Shown: positions 25,216-34,469, counted from the stretch's first letter. The stretch is DNA of 64,000 nt from an uncultured Eisenbergiella sp. (GCA_910585455.1 CAJUEL010000006.1:1-64000); one strand, 5' to 3'. Notes: a model not told the origin generated them from the sequence alone. Translations and numbers: made by a program.

Positions 25216-26223
25216 ATGAAATCATCGAAAAATTTCAGAATGCTTGACATGTACGTCCGCCTGTGTGAAGGAAAAATCATCAACAAGTCCGAAGAAGCCA
25301 GACGATCCGGTGTGGATGAGCGTTCCATCCAGCGCGATATTGACGACATACGTGCGTTTCTGGGGGAATACAGGGCAGCCAATTCCCTTGACGGCAGAGC
25401 CATCACATATGACCACAGCCGCAGGGGATTTGTCATGACCGGTGCAGAAGGGAGCATGATGTCCAACAGTGAAATCCTTGCGGTGAGCAAAATACTGCTG
25501 GCAAGCCGTGCATTTGCTCATGATGAAATGGGGAATATTCTGAAAAAAATGATAGACGGCTGCGTTCCTTTGGAAAACATGAAGCTGGTAAAGGAACTGA
25601 TTTCCAATGAACATCATCATTACGTACCGCCGCGCCACGGGACCTGTATCCATGACAGGCTCTGGGAAATCGGAACGGACATAAAAGAGCATAATCTTGT
25701 GGAGATTCAATATTCCAGAGGGGAACACACACAGGAGACCGTTACGCGCAGGATAGAGCCTGCGGCAATTCTTTTTTCTGAATACTATTTTTATCTGAAT
25801 GCTTTTATTGTCGAGCCAGACGAAGCAGGAGGGTACGTTCATAAATACGATTATCCTGCCGTTTTCCGTGTTGACCGGATCCGGACGTACCGGAAGACAG
25901 GAGAGAAATTCCGGTTATCCTACGCAGACCGGTTCGAGGAAGGGGAATTCCGTAAAAGGATCCAGTTTATGTATGCGGGACGGCTGATGCACATACAGCT
26001 GAAATACCATGGAGATAATCCTGAGCCGGTGCTGGACAGGCTTCCGACGGCGTGCGTGACAGAACAGAAAGAGCATGAATACACGATCAGCGCGGAAGTA
26101 TACGGAAAGGGAATTGTCATGTGGCTTCTCAGTCAGGGGAGCAGGATCGAGGTGCTCTCTCCGGAAAGCCTCCGGCAGGAAATGAAGGAGAAGGCGCAGG
26201 AGATACTGGCGTTGTACAGTTAA
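25216..26223 (+). CDS. WYL-domain transcription regulator
   Basis: This 335-aa protein has an N-terminal winged helix (residues about 7-60, INKSEEARRSGVDERSIQRD), a WYL domain (about 150-225, RRIEPAAILF then FYL in place of WYL) and a C-terminal WCX-like part. WYL regulators sense nucleic acid ligands and often control phage defence operons. It follows the HerA operon by 50 bp, in the same direction. The palindrome TGACAGAATATGTCA lies 107 bp after its stop and again before two other cargo genes, and it may be its operator. That link is inference. Confidence 0.8.
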   Translation: MKSSKNFRMLDMYVRLCEGKIINKSEEARRSGVDERSIQRDIDDIRAFLGEYRAANSLDGRAITYDHSRRGFVMTGAEGSMMSNSEILAVSKILLASRAFAHDEMGNILKKMIDGCVPLENMKLVKELISNEHHHYVPPRHGTCIHDRLWEIGTDIKEHNLVEIQYSRGEHTQETVTRRIEPAAILFSEYYFYLNAFIVEPDEAGGYVHKYDYPAVFRVDRIRTYRKTGEKFRLSYADRFEEGEFRKRIQFMYAGRLMHIQLKYHGDNPEPVLDRLPTACVTEQKEHEYTISAEVYGKGIVMWLLSQGSRIEVLSPESLRQEMKEKAQEILALYS

Positions 26224-26277
26224 GCGTACAAATAAAAAGCTGAAATCATATATGATAATCATGAAAGAAAGCAGAAG

Positions 26278-26310
26278 CCCCTGAAAGATATCTCCGGGGT
26301 CTTTTGTTTT
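26278..26310 (+). terminator. Terminator after the WYL gene
   Basis: CCCC (26278-26281) pairs with GGGG (26296-26299) around an imperfect inner stem, and TCTTTTGTTTT follows. It closes the HerA-WYL unit. Upstream, CTGAAATCATATATGATAATC resembles the promoter-like stretch at 35,845. Confidence 0.5.
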
Positions 26311-26329
26311 CTGAAAAATTTCATAACAA

Positions 26330-26361
26330 TGACAGAATATGTCATACGAATATCCTATACT
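26330..26361 (+). promoter_or_regulatory. Shared palindromic operator and -10 box, copy 2
   Basis: TGACAGAATATGTCA (26330-26344) is followed after exactly 11 bp by TATACT (26356). It would drive the 353-aa gene and the Sel1-repeat gene. The rest of the gap to 26,573 has one more hairpin (GCTTCGCAA / TTGCGATGC near 26,490-26,515) and no supported gene. Confidence 0.5.
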
Positions 26362-26573
26362 TATCTACAGAACTGGCAGAAGAGTTGCGGAATATTTCAG
26401 AAAATGAGAAAGGAATGGAACAGAATGGTAGACTATATAGGTTCAGACGCAATCAAAAAATATTCTTAGAAGCCATGGTAATGTATATAAGACCTGCTTC
26501 GCAAGTGACTTTTGCGATGCAAAACACCATGAAGGCTGGTGGGTCACCTACAAATTAAAAAGGAGAAACAGTT

Positions 26574-27635
26574 ATGGGAAAATTAAAAATACTTGATGAT
26601 ACGGTGAAAGGAAGCTCTTCATTGGAAGAGAGGGAGATGGTTGAGGTCATGAATATGCTCAGATCTATAGGGGAAGAAAACTACTATATAATTCCAGAGG
26701 ATACAAAGTTTTCTTATGATTCATCTGTTGGTCCTCTTTTTATCTCCGATGAAACAGCAGTGGAATTAGTTAAATTCAACAATATCCAGGGACAGGGGGG
26801 CAAGGTTCAGTTTTCGGAATTGCCAGAAAGCTTGAAAGATCAGATAACTGCCCGCATTGAAAACATTTTTGATATAGTAGCAGACGATAATTCTGCCCGG
26901 GCAAATCAGGTCAGAAATGATTTGGCAGATGCTCTGGTGAGAGAGCTGGACGAATATATGAAAAGTTATGGATATAAAGTGGAACATCTCTTTGACGATA
27001 CCCCTGATGGTCTTTTTTCTATCTTTAAGAAGCATAATGATGATATTGATATCTATATTGAGAAACTGGTTGGGTCTGCTGCTACAGAAGAAGCAAAAAC
27101 TGCTGGTGAAAAAATCCTCGCTGCTATTAAAGATAGTTACGAAATGAAAAGAATCAGAGAGGCAATTCCATATACCAGAATCAAAAAAATTGATGTAAAA
27201 AGACCGGACCGGATTTTTGGTTCCATTCATCAGAAGTATGATACTCCTGAATATATGATCCATAACCTGCATAGCTGCTACTTGACCCTTGTCAGACATC
27301 TCTCTAATAAGCATATTGTTGAAGATGCAACAGAAGTGAGAGATATTGTGATTAAGATTCTTCTTGTATTCTGTGAGGTATGCCAGAATTACAATGTGGA
27401 AAATCCGGCAGAACATGGATTTATGTACTACTTCACCTATAATATTATCCTTCTGGATAAATATGAGGGTGAGCAGTATGATGAGTACTCGACCGAATAT
27501 CTTGGCAAGATCAAGCAAGTTATTGATACGCTCAGAGAATTCGAAAATAAGAATGCATCAAAAGGGATTATACCCATCGGTCAATCGTTGCTGAATAAAA
27601 TTGTAAACTGTGTAACAGTGAGGAGAAACAAATGA
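26574..27635 (+). CDS. Hypothetical protein paired with the Sel1-repeat protein
   Basis: This 353-aa protein starts after AAAGGAGAAACAGTT. It is acidic, largely helical and soluble, with no signal peptide or membrane segment. Notable stretches are RPDRIFGSIHQKYDTPEYM and a Tyr-rich YYFTYNIILLDKYEGEQYDEY. I recognise no family. It heads a three-gene unit with the 37-codon gene and the Sel1-repeat protein. The operator-like palindrome upstream links it to the other cargo. Confidence 0.55.
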   Translation: MGKLKILDDTVKGSSSLEEREMVEVMNMLRSIGEENYYIIPEDTKFSYDSSVGPLFISDETAVELVKFNNIQGQGGKVQFSELPESLKDQITARIENIFDIVADDNSARANQVRNDLADALVRELDEYMKSYGYKVEHLFDDTPDGLFSIFKKHNDDIDIYIEKLVGSAATEEAKTAGEKILAAIKDSYEMKRIREAIPYTRIKKIDVKRPDRIFGSIHQKYDTPEYMIHNLHSCYLTLVRHLSNKHIVEDATEVRDIVIKILLVFCEVCQNYNVENPAEHGFMYYFTYNIILLDKYEGEQYDEYSTEYLGKIKQVIDTLREFENKNASKGIIPIGQSLLNKIVNCVTVRRNK

Positions 27636-27745
27636 GTCCGAAAAGAGAACCGGAAGGACAGGCTTATGATGCCATGCATCAAAACCGGGTCCTGCAATTT
27701 ATGACAGGAGCAGACTGGGAGGTACAAAAATGGATGAAGTATTAA
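27632..27745 (+). CDS. Very small protein overlapping two genes
   Basis: This 37-codon frame begins in an ATGA overlap with the 353-aa gene, after GAGGAGAAACA, and runs 16 bp into the Sel1 gene. It is polar, with GADWEVQKWMKY at its end. The ribosome binding site is good but no homologue is recognised, so it may serve mainly for translational coupling. Confidence 0.4.
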   Translation: MSPKREPEGQAYDAMHQNRVLQFMTGADWEVQKWMKY

Positions 27746-29262
27746 AAAAAGGAGCAGAAAATTTTGCGGAAAGTCAGAAAGACCGGCATGCCGGGGATGA
27801 ACCGGACGATGTCAGCAAAAGAAATGAAAGGATCAGAATATTGAGGGAATTTACTGCTGACGATAAAATACTGAAGGAAGCAGACAGGGTGGCATTTGAG
27901 CAAAAAGAGTTAGAGGATTTGGTGCAGAAAGGAGAGAAACACGTTTACCTTTGTGGGGGAATTTTTACAATACCAGTGGATATAGAGGGTGTTACATATA
28001 CAGGCGTGAATGATCCTGTAATTACAATTAAAAAAGGCATAAAAGTTGCTGCCGGTATTGATATCCAGAATGTGAAAGTCGATATAGAACTGTTTATAGA
28101 TGAAACGTTTGGAGCTGAATTTTCAGATAATAAGACATTATATATTAAGATACTTCATGCTGCGGGTAAACAGGGGTATATAGAAGCAGAACGCCTTTTG
28201 GGAGATTGTTATTATTGGGGATGGGGAGTAGAATATAATCGCGAAGAATCTGCGGAATGGTACCGAAGAGCAGCAGAGCAGGGTGATGAGAATGCTCAGA
28301 TTTTTTTAGCTTCCTACTATAGCTGCAATAGAACAGAAGAAACAATGAAAGAAGCTTTGAGGTGGTATCGAAAGGCAGCAGAACAGGGTAATGGACATGC
28401 TCAAGCCATGATGGGTTATTTCTATGCTGAAGGATTGGGAGTAGAACAAAATAAAAAGGAAGCTGTGAAATGGTACCGGAAAGCGGCAGCTGCTTATCTA
28501 CCGTATCTGCCGATATCTACAACAGGTCTGGATATTTGCAAAGAAGCAGCAGAACAGGGTGATGTTGAGGCGCAATTTATTGTGGGTGTTATCTATTTGT
28601 GTGCAGGGAGAGCAGAAGAAGTCGTAAAATGGCACCGAAAAGCGGCAGAGCAGGGTGATGAGGAAGCACAGGTATCTTTGGGAAATTGTTATGCTAAAGG
28701 ATGGGGAGTAGAACGAAATAAAAAGGAAGCTGTGAAATGGTACCGTGAAGCAGCAGAGCAGGGAAGTACGGAAGCACAATATAAGCTGGGTGATTGCTAT
28801 GCCGCAGGAGATGGAGTAGAGCAAAATTGGGACGAAGCTATGAGATGGTATAGGATGGCAGCCCATAAGGGTATCGCATATAAAAGATGGAAGGATTTTT
28901 ATTACAACGTAGTGCCGCAAAAAAAGCCAGAAGATTGGCCGGAGCTAAAAAAGCCAAAAGAACGGCCGGCGAAATCTCTGTCATTTTATCTTTTTTGTGT
29001 TTTTGTTATTGTTGTTGAAATTGTCAGTGTTATTGCTATTAGTCTTGTTTTGGCTATTTACTATATCTTAGAGAAGTTAGGAATAAAAAAACGAGATGAT
29101 TCATATTTGAATGAAAATGAAGATTCTGGGTATTTGTTGTATCTGCAACATTCCAGAGAAGATAGAGAACATGGATATAGGAGATATTATATAAGATACG
29201 AAAGATGTTGGCGTGCTATCAAACAGCAAGCATATTATTTAGATTATGGCCATTACGAGTAA
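27730..29262 (+). CDS. Sel1-repeat (TPR-like) membrane protein
   Basis: This 510-aa protein starts after GGGAGG. Residues about 135-390 contain six or so Sel1-like repeats of the form A-x2-LG-x-CY-x2-G-x-GVE-x-N-x-EA-x-WYRKAAEQG. A single hydrophobic segment at about 418-442 (SFYLFCVFVIVVEIVS) would anchor it, leaving a Tyr-rich charged tail of 60 residues. Sel1 repeats bind protein partners. With the unknown 353-aa protein it may form a membrane complex, possibly a further defence or stress module. That use is inference. Confidence 0.65.
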   Translation: MDEVLKKGAENFAESQKDRHAGDEPDDVSKRNERIRILREFTADDKILKEADRVAFEQKELEDLVQKGEKHVYLCGGIFTIPVDIEGVTYTGVNDPVITIKKGIKVAAGIDIQNVKVDIELFIDETFGAEFSDNKTLYIKILHAAGKQGYIEAERLLGDCYYWGWGVEYNREESAEWYRRAAEQGDENAQIFLASYYSCNRTEETMKEALRWYRKAAEQGNGHAQAMMGYFYAEGLGVEQNKKEAVKWYRKAAAAYLPYLPISTTGLDICKEAAEQGDVEAQFIVGVIYLCAGRAEEVVKWHRKAAEQGDEEAQVSLGNCYAKGWGVERNKKEAVKWYREAAEQGSTEAQYKLGDCYAAGDGVEQNWDEAMRWYRMAAHKGIAYKRWKDFYYNVVPQKKPEDWPELKKPKERPAKSLSFYLFCVFVIVVEIVSVIAISLVLAIYYILEKLGIKKRDDSYLNENEDSGYLLYLQHSREDREHGYRRYYIRYERCWRAIKQQAYYLDYGHYE

Positions 29263-29384
29263 TATGATTAAAAAATGCAAAACTTCTTTGTTTTAATCTG
29301 ATCAGGATATTGGACAGGATAATTTAAGGAATGAACGACATCAGTTGATTGGTGGCTGTTCCAAAAACGGAGTGGAAAGGATAT

Positions 29385-29926
29385 ATGAAGAAAAAAATAA
29401 AACTGGATCGATACGCCGTATACGAAAAAGGACGGCTGTATGAAGTGTATTCCCCTTTATAAAATACATGTATGCGTATGACCGGACAGGAGGGGACCAT
29501 GACAGGGAAGGCTGCGGGATTGATGCCGGGCGTGACGCCTATACATCCCTCGCCCATGCCATGGCGGTTCTGGCGGACGACCCCGGAAAACTGATTTACT
29601 TTCCCTGCAAACAGCCGGGATACATGGGGTATTATCCATATACATATCATGTGGTTTTCTGCAGACCCGGGCTGCAGTTTAAACGTTCCCTCTGGAAGCG
29701 TTACGAAGGGCTGATAGAAGAAGTGAATGATACCATATTTTTCGTACCGGAACGGCTTTTCTGCCATCAGTGGCATTATGTGATTGCGAAGACGCTGGAA
29801 GATGAAGACTGGGAAAAGAAAGAGAAGATACATGGGATGCATACGATGAAAGGGTATGTTTTCTCAGATTCGACACTTAAGGAAACTGAAAAATGGTATC
29901 AGGAAAAAGAAAAAAAGTGTGAATAA
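29385..29926 (+). pseudogene. Frameshifted hypothetical gene
   Basis: A good start (GTGGAAAGGATAT then ATG 29385) opens a frame that begins MKKKIKLDRYAVYEKGRLYEVY and stops at TAA 29460. The natural continuation, YMYAYDRTGGDHDREG, is in another frame from about 29,466 to 29,926. A one- or two-base change in the A-rich CTTTATAAAATAC joins them. The second part alone has no ribosome binding site. Together it would be a protein of about 180 aa, aromatic-rich, of unknown function, just upstream of the RNA repair gene. Confidence 0.5.
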
Positions 29927-29948
29927 AGTGCACGGAAAGGAGGAATCC

Positions 29949-32153
29949 ATGCGTATCTTATTGTTATTGCGCGGCGCTGCAGGCAGCGGCAAGTCCACAT
30001 GGGTGGAAAAAAACCATTTAAAGCCATACACGGTCTCTTCCGATGACATCCGCCTCATGCATCAGAGCCCTGTCATGGGGACAGACGGGCGGCTGCATAT
30101 CAGTCAGGAGAACGGCGAAGCGGTCTGGAAAACCCTGTTCCGCATCCTGCGCGGCAGGCTGCAGCGGGGAGATTTTACAGTGGTGGATGCTACTAATGCC
30201 CGGACATCGGAGCTGCTCCGCTATAAGGAATTATGTTCCGAATACCGCTACCGGATTTACTGTGTGGACTTCACGGCAGTCCCGGCAAAAGAAGCGAAAC
30301 GGAGGAATGCAGAACGGGAGGAATTCCGCAGGGTGCCGGATCAGGCAATTGACACCATGTACGCCAGATTTGCAACCCAGAAGGCGCCCTCCGGCATCAC
30401 GGTGGTCAGACCGGATGAGCTGGACAGGGTCTGGTTAAAAAAGCGGGACTTTTCCCGCTACAGGGCGGTCCACCATATCGGCGACATCCACGGCTGCCAC
30501 ACAGCCCTGCAGGAATATTTTGCCGCAGAGGGCGGCATGAAGGAGGATGAATTCTATATCTTTCTGGGCGATTACACTGACCGGGGAACGGAGAACGCGG
30601 AGACTATCCGGTTCCTGCTTTCCATCATGGACAGGGAAAATGTCCTCCTGCTGGAAGGAAACCACGAAAAAAATCTGTGGCTCTGGGCACATGAAGAAGC
30701 CTGCCCGGACAGGGAGTTCGAACTGGTGACAAAGCCCGCGCTGGAGGCGGCAGGGATTAACCGGAAGGAGGTGCGCAGCCTTTACCGCCGTTTCGGACAG
30801 TGTGCATGGTATGAATACGGCGGAAACAGCTATCTGGTCACCCACGGCGGGCTTGCCGCCCTTCCGGATAACCTGTCGCTGGTGGCAGCGGAGCAGATGA
30901 TCAGCGGAGCCGGAAGCTTTGAGGAGGCGGAAGAGATCACGGAGACATTCCGGAAAACCGCGCCGGAGAACTGCTTCCAGATACACGGGCACAGAAACCC
31001 GAAAAATGTGCCCCTCACGCCGGAGGACAGGACATTCAATCTGGAGGGACAGGTGGAATACGGCGGCTGCCTGCGCTGCCTTAAGGTCAGCCATGAGGGA
31101 ATCTTTCCGGCAGAGATCAGAAACCATGTTTATAAAAGCGCGGAGGAGGAGAGCGCGCAGAAGGCGCTGTCGGAAAGCCCGGCGGCGGATGTGCTGATCG
31201 CCCTGCGCAACAATAAGTACATCACGGAAAGAAAATATGGTCCCTTTTCCTCCTTCAACTTTTCGGATGAAGCCTTCCAAGGCAGGGTCTGGAACAGCCA
31301 GACAATGAAGGCGAGGGGGCTCTGGCTGGATACGGTGAAGGGAAAAGTGACGGCAAGGTCCTATGACAAATTTTTCAATATCGGGGAGCGGGAAGAGACC
31401 CGGATGGATGCGCTGCAGCGCAGGCTCTGTTTTCCGGTGAGCGTTTATGTAAAAGAAAACGGATATCTGGGCATAGTCAGCTATAACGGATATGAGGATA
31501 AACTGCTCGTCGCCTGCAAATCCACCATGGACAGCCACTTTGCGGAGTGGTTCGGAGAAATGCTGCGCGCGAAGGTTTCCGCAGAGCATCTGGAGGGAAT
31601 GAAGGAATACATAAAGGAGAAGGATGTCTCCTTTGTGTTTGAATGCGTTGACATGGAGCACGACCCGCACATCATAGAATATCCGGAGAGCCGCCTTTTT
31701 CTGCTGGATATCCTCCACAATGAGCCGGAGACAAAAAAATACAGCTATGAGGAGCTGTGTGCCGTGGCGGAACGCTTCGGGCTGACCCCAAAGGAAAAAG
31801 CCTGTGAAATACCGGACTGGCAGACCTTTTTTGACTGGTGCCGGGATATCCGGCGGGAAGAGTACCGGTATCAGGGACGCCGGACAGAGGGCTTTGTGGC
31901 GGAGGACAGCAAAGGGTATATGGTAAAGGTAAAGCTTCCATACTATCAGTTCTGGAAGCAGATGCGCGGCGTAGCCCGTGAGGTGGCAAAGAAGGGCTCG
32001 ATTACCAATACAGCCATGCTGACAACGCCGGAGGCGAACCTGTTTTACAGCTGGCTGCGGGAGAAATATGCGGCGGGAGAGTTAAAGAAGATGCCGAAGG
32101 ATATCTGCAGCCTGCGCAGGAGTTTTCTGGAAAGTGTGCGGATAAAAGAGTGA
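29949..32153 (+). CDS. Polynucleotide kinase-phosphatase-ligase (RNA repair)
   Basis: This 734-aa enzyme combines the three activities that heal and seal broken RNA. Residues 1-165 are a P-loop kinase (GAAGSGKST at 9-17, then VDATN). About 170-400 are a calcineurin-like phosphatase (GDIHG 178-182, GDYTDRG, GNHE, THGG, IHGH). About 440-734 are a nucleotidyltransferase/ligase with KENG (K502, the likely adenylated lysine), an RSYDKFFN motif as in T4 Rnl1-type ligases and a C-terminal KVK. It starts at ATG 29949 after AAGGAGG. No Hen1 methyltransferase lies beside it. In a mobile island it probably repairs tRNA cut by anticodon nucleases. Confidence 0.8.
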   Translation: MRILLLLRGAAGSGKSTWVEKNHLKPYTVSSDDIRLMHQSPVMGTDGRLHISQENGEAVWKTLFRILRGRLQRGDFTVVDATNARTSELLRYKELCSEYRYRIYCVDFTAVPAKEAKRRNAEREEFRRVPDQAIDTMYARFATQKAPSGITVVRPDELDRVWLKKRDFSRYRAVHHIGDIHGCHTALQEYFAAEGGMKEDEFYIFLGDYTDRGTENAETIRFLLSIMDRENVLLLEGNHEKNLWLWAHEEACPDREFELVTKPALEAAGINRKEVRSLYRRFGQCAWYEYGGNSYLVTHGGLAALPDNLSLVAAEQMISGAGSFEEAEEITETFRKTAPENCFQIHGHRNPKNVPLTPEDRTFNLEGQVEYGGCLRCLKVSHEGIFPAEIRNHVYKSAEEESAQKALSESPAADVLIALRNNKYITERKYGPFSSFNFSDEAFQGRVWNSQTMKARGLWLDTVKGKVTARSYDKFFNIGEREETRMDALQRRLCFPVSVYVKENGYLGIVSYNGYEDKLLVACKSTMDSHFAEWFGEMLRAKVSAEHLEGMKEYIKEKDVSFVFECVDMEHDPHIIEYPESRLFLLDILHNEPETKKYSYEELCAVAERFGLTPKEKACEIPDWQTFFDWCRDIRREEYRYQGRRTEGFVAEDSKGYMVKVKLPYYQFWKQMRGVAREVAKKGSITNTAMLTTPEANLFYSWLREKYAAGELKKMPKDICSLRRSFLESVRIKE

Positions 32154-32227
32154 GGGCAGTTTATAAAGGGAGGGATAACAATTCAGAAAAGTCTGAAATA
32201 TTATCTTATCCGTCATGTTTTTACAAT

Positions 32228-32252
32228 GGTCTGCGCAGTTAAGGCGCAGACC
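32228..32252. repeat. Perfect hairpin after the RNA repair gene
   Basis: GGTCTGCGC (32228-32236) pairs with GCGCAGACC (32244-32252) around a 7-nt loop. No T-run follows, but a second hairpin with one does 19 bp later, so the two may act together at the transcript end. Confidence 0.5.
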
Positions 32253-32270
32253 TGTTTGAACTGTTGCGGA

Positions 32271-32298
32271 GGGCGTTTTTGACAGACGCTCTTTTTTT
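32271..32298 (+). terminator. Terminator downstream of the RNA repair gene
   Basis: GGGCGT (32271-32276) pairs with ACGCTC (32286-32291, one G-T pair), and seven T residues follow. It ends the repair gene transcript. As at 15,119 and 26,278, the shared operator follows downstream. Confidence 0.55.
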
Positions 32299-32348
32299 CT
32301 GCCCGGAAACATTTTTTTTGGAAAAATTTTTCTATAAAAGCAGAGAAA

Positions 32349-32380
32349 TGACAGGATATGTCATTCTGTGAATGTATGAT
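32349..32380 (+). promoter_or_regulatory. Shared palindromic operator and -10 box, copy 3
   Basis: TGACAGGATATGTCA (32349-32363) is followed after 11 bp by TATGAT (32375). It lies upstream of the membrane glycosyltransferase-like gene and precedes a second, stronger promoter at 32,527. The rest of 32,154-32,794 shows no gene. Confidence 0.5.
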
Positions 32381-32526
32381 AAGACATCCTGCGGATTTGT
32401 ATTTGGCGGGGCGTTCTTTTGTGGGGAAGAAATATGAAAGGATATATGAATTCAACAAGAAGCTGAGTGACCGGTTTAAAATGGATGAAGGTTGAGGATA
32501 AACCTGCATGGGATGATATAAAAGAC

Positions 32527-32555
32527 TTGATTTCAGACTGGGGAAAATGTATAAT
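32527..32555 (+). promoter_or_regulatory. Sigma-A promoter of the membrane glycosyltransferase-like gene
   Basis: TTGATT (32527) and TATAAT (32550) are separated by 17 bp. The spacer and flank (CTGGGGAAAATGTATAAT) nearly repeat those of the HerA operon promoter at 15,798, so both units may be read alike. Confidence 0.65.
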
Positions 32556-32794
32556 CGTCATAAATAAGAAATTATATATTTGATATCATCTTGCACATAT
32601 TAATCAGATACAAGTTACCGGAGAAAATACTGGAAATCAAAATCATTTTAACCGGAACGATGATGTTATGCTGGCAAAATTATTCAGTGAAAGGAGGCAT
32701 ATATAGAACGGTTGAACAAATGAATCACAATTTCGCTATTCGGACCAGATTGTTAATAAACTTTAAATTGAATCAGGAGGAATCACATATCAAG

Positions 32795-34336
32795 ATGAAA
32801 TTACATACTCAGATTGTTACCATGAAAAATCATATTTTAAAAAACAGACCCTTAAAGAAATTGTCTGGTAAAATACAGGTTGGCTCCATGTTCATTCATT
32901 TACTTTTAATTCTGCTCACGATAATGGTAGTTTCCCTGTGTTTTCAGAAAACCATTAATTATGATGAATATTATAGCTTGCAATGGTGCCGTCTTGGCTG
33001 GGAAGGTTTAATAAAGAAATTAATTTCCGATGTTCATCCGCCATTATACTATTTCCTTTTAAAACTTATTCTTGACTTTACGAATGAGAATATGTTTTGC
33101 GCACGCGCATTATCTGCTGCTTCCGGAATTATGCTGTTATGGTCAGGTACAATCTTTTTATCCCGTCATTTTGGTAAAAAATCCGCTTTGTTTTATGTCT
33201 GCTTTCTTTATCTGAATCCGTTTATGTTCCTGAAAGCGACAGAAATCCGCATGTATATGCTGGCGAGCATGTTTACAGTTATAAGCGGGATTTGTTCATA
33301 TTACATATTAAAAGGAGCCGGTTACTCCGAAAATAACGAAGCTGATGCGACAGCGCGGCAAACTCAAAGGCCATCAGGTAAATATTGGTTCTGTTTCACT
33401 CTTTCCAGCATTCTGACTGCATATATGCATTATTATGCTTTACTGGTAATGTGTTTTTTGTATGCAGGGATTGCAGCATATTTTATCTGTACCAGAAATA
33501 AAAAAGAATTTAACGTCTGGTTAGTTTGTGCGGTTTGTACGGTTATCGCTTATCTGCCATGGCTTAACATTGCCTTTAAGCAGGTAACTGCGGTCAATCA
33601 GGCATACTGGATCAGTGCGCCCACATCCAGACTGGCTCCATTGCGTGAACTGTTTTATAGTGCTGTCCCTTATTCGGAACACATATATCTGGGCACGATT
33701 ATGCTTCTTATAATGGTTGCGTTCATTCAATTTGTTAAAGCAAAAAAAATCGACAGTTATTGGACGTTAGTATGCAGCAGCGCTCTCTGCGGAATTATGC
33801 TTTTTGCCATATGGTACGCTTCCCGTTTCCGTCCGATTTTGGTCAGTCGCTATCTGATTATGGCGGTATGCTTATGTATAATTGGCATTAGCAGTATGGT
33901 TCGTTTTTTAAATAAATATATTGTAATATTCCTGTGTCTCTTTTGTTTCCCTGTAGGTGGAATTTGCTACCTGTCAACATTCTGTGCGCAGGCGGAAGTA
34001 GACCGTATCACTACAAAAACAGTAGATTTTATTGATGGAAACGGCAATTCAAATGACTGCATCGTATATGTGCATGATGGATACGGTTACATTGCCCATT
34101 GCGTGGAGTATTATTTCCCGGATATGGAATCCATTGGTTTGGAAAAAGAGGAACTGCCCCGGTTGGAGGAGATAATCCTTAAAACGGATGATTCCGTATG
34201 GTTTCTGGATGATAATGAATATATGAATGATACACAGATGAATGTAATGGACTATATTATCGATGACTGCGGAATTTATGGGTTCGGTTCAGCTGACTTT
34301 AACATATACGAACTGCGTAAATGTTCTGCTGAGTAA
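32795..34336 (+). CDS. Polytopic GT-C-type glycosyltransferase-like protein
   Basis: This 513-aa membrane protein has about ten hydrophobic segments. The first outer loop holds NYDEYYSL and then VHPPLYYFLL, the pattern of GT-C enzymes of the PMT/ArnT type, which use lipid-linked sugars. The C-terminal 100 residues form a soluble domain. It probably modifies a surface polymer or protein. The start is uncertain: ATG 32795 lies 14 bp after AGGAGG, ATG 32822 is an alternative, and the frame stays open upstream to 32,591. It forms a pair with the next membrane protein. Confidence 0.6.
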   Translation: MKLHTQIVTMKNHILKNRPLKKLSGKIQVGSMFIHLLLILLTIMVVSLCFQKTINYDEYYSLQWCRLGWEGLIKKLISDVHPPLYYFLLKLILDFTNENMFCARALSAASGIMLLWSGTIFLSRHFGKKSALFYVCFLYLNPFMFLKATEIRMYMLASMFTVISGICSYYILKGAGYSENNEADATARQTQRPSGKYWFCFTLSSILTAYMHYYALLVMCFLYAGIAAYFICTRNKKEFNVWLVCAVCTVIAYLPWLNIAFKQVTAVNQAYWISAPTSRLAPLRELFYSAVPYSEHIYLGTIMLLIMVAFIQFVKAKKIDSYWTLVCSSALCGIMLFAIWYASRFRPILVSRYLIMAVCLCIIGISSMVRFLNKYIVIFLCLFCFPVGGICYLSTFCAQAEVDRITTKTVDFIDGNGNSNDCIVYVHDGYGYIAHCVEYYFPDMESIGLEKEELPRLEEIILKTDDSVWFLDDNEYMNDTQMNVMDYIIDDCGIYGFGSADFNIYELRKCSAE

Positions 34337-34469
34337 GGGAAACGACCGATCAGGTATCGCGGATAACTGCTACAAAACAGGCGCAGGGAATTCCTGTGAG
34401 GTCTGCCGTTTACGCCATTTTATCTTTATATTAATAACTGTTTTATGAGTGATTTTGAGGGAAAGATCA

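Noticed and set aside
26304..26558. 84-codon frame between the WYL gene and the 353-aa gene
   Set aside because: It runs over the operator palindrome, the -10 box and a hairpin, and lacks a ribosome binding site.
30435..31718. 427-codon frame on the minus strand
   Set aside because: It is a shadow of the RNA repair gene, whose three domains are clear on the plus strand.
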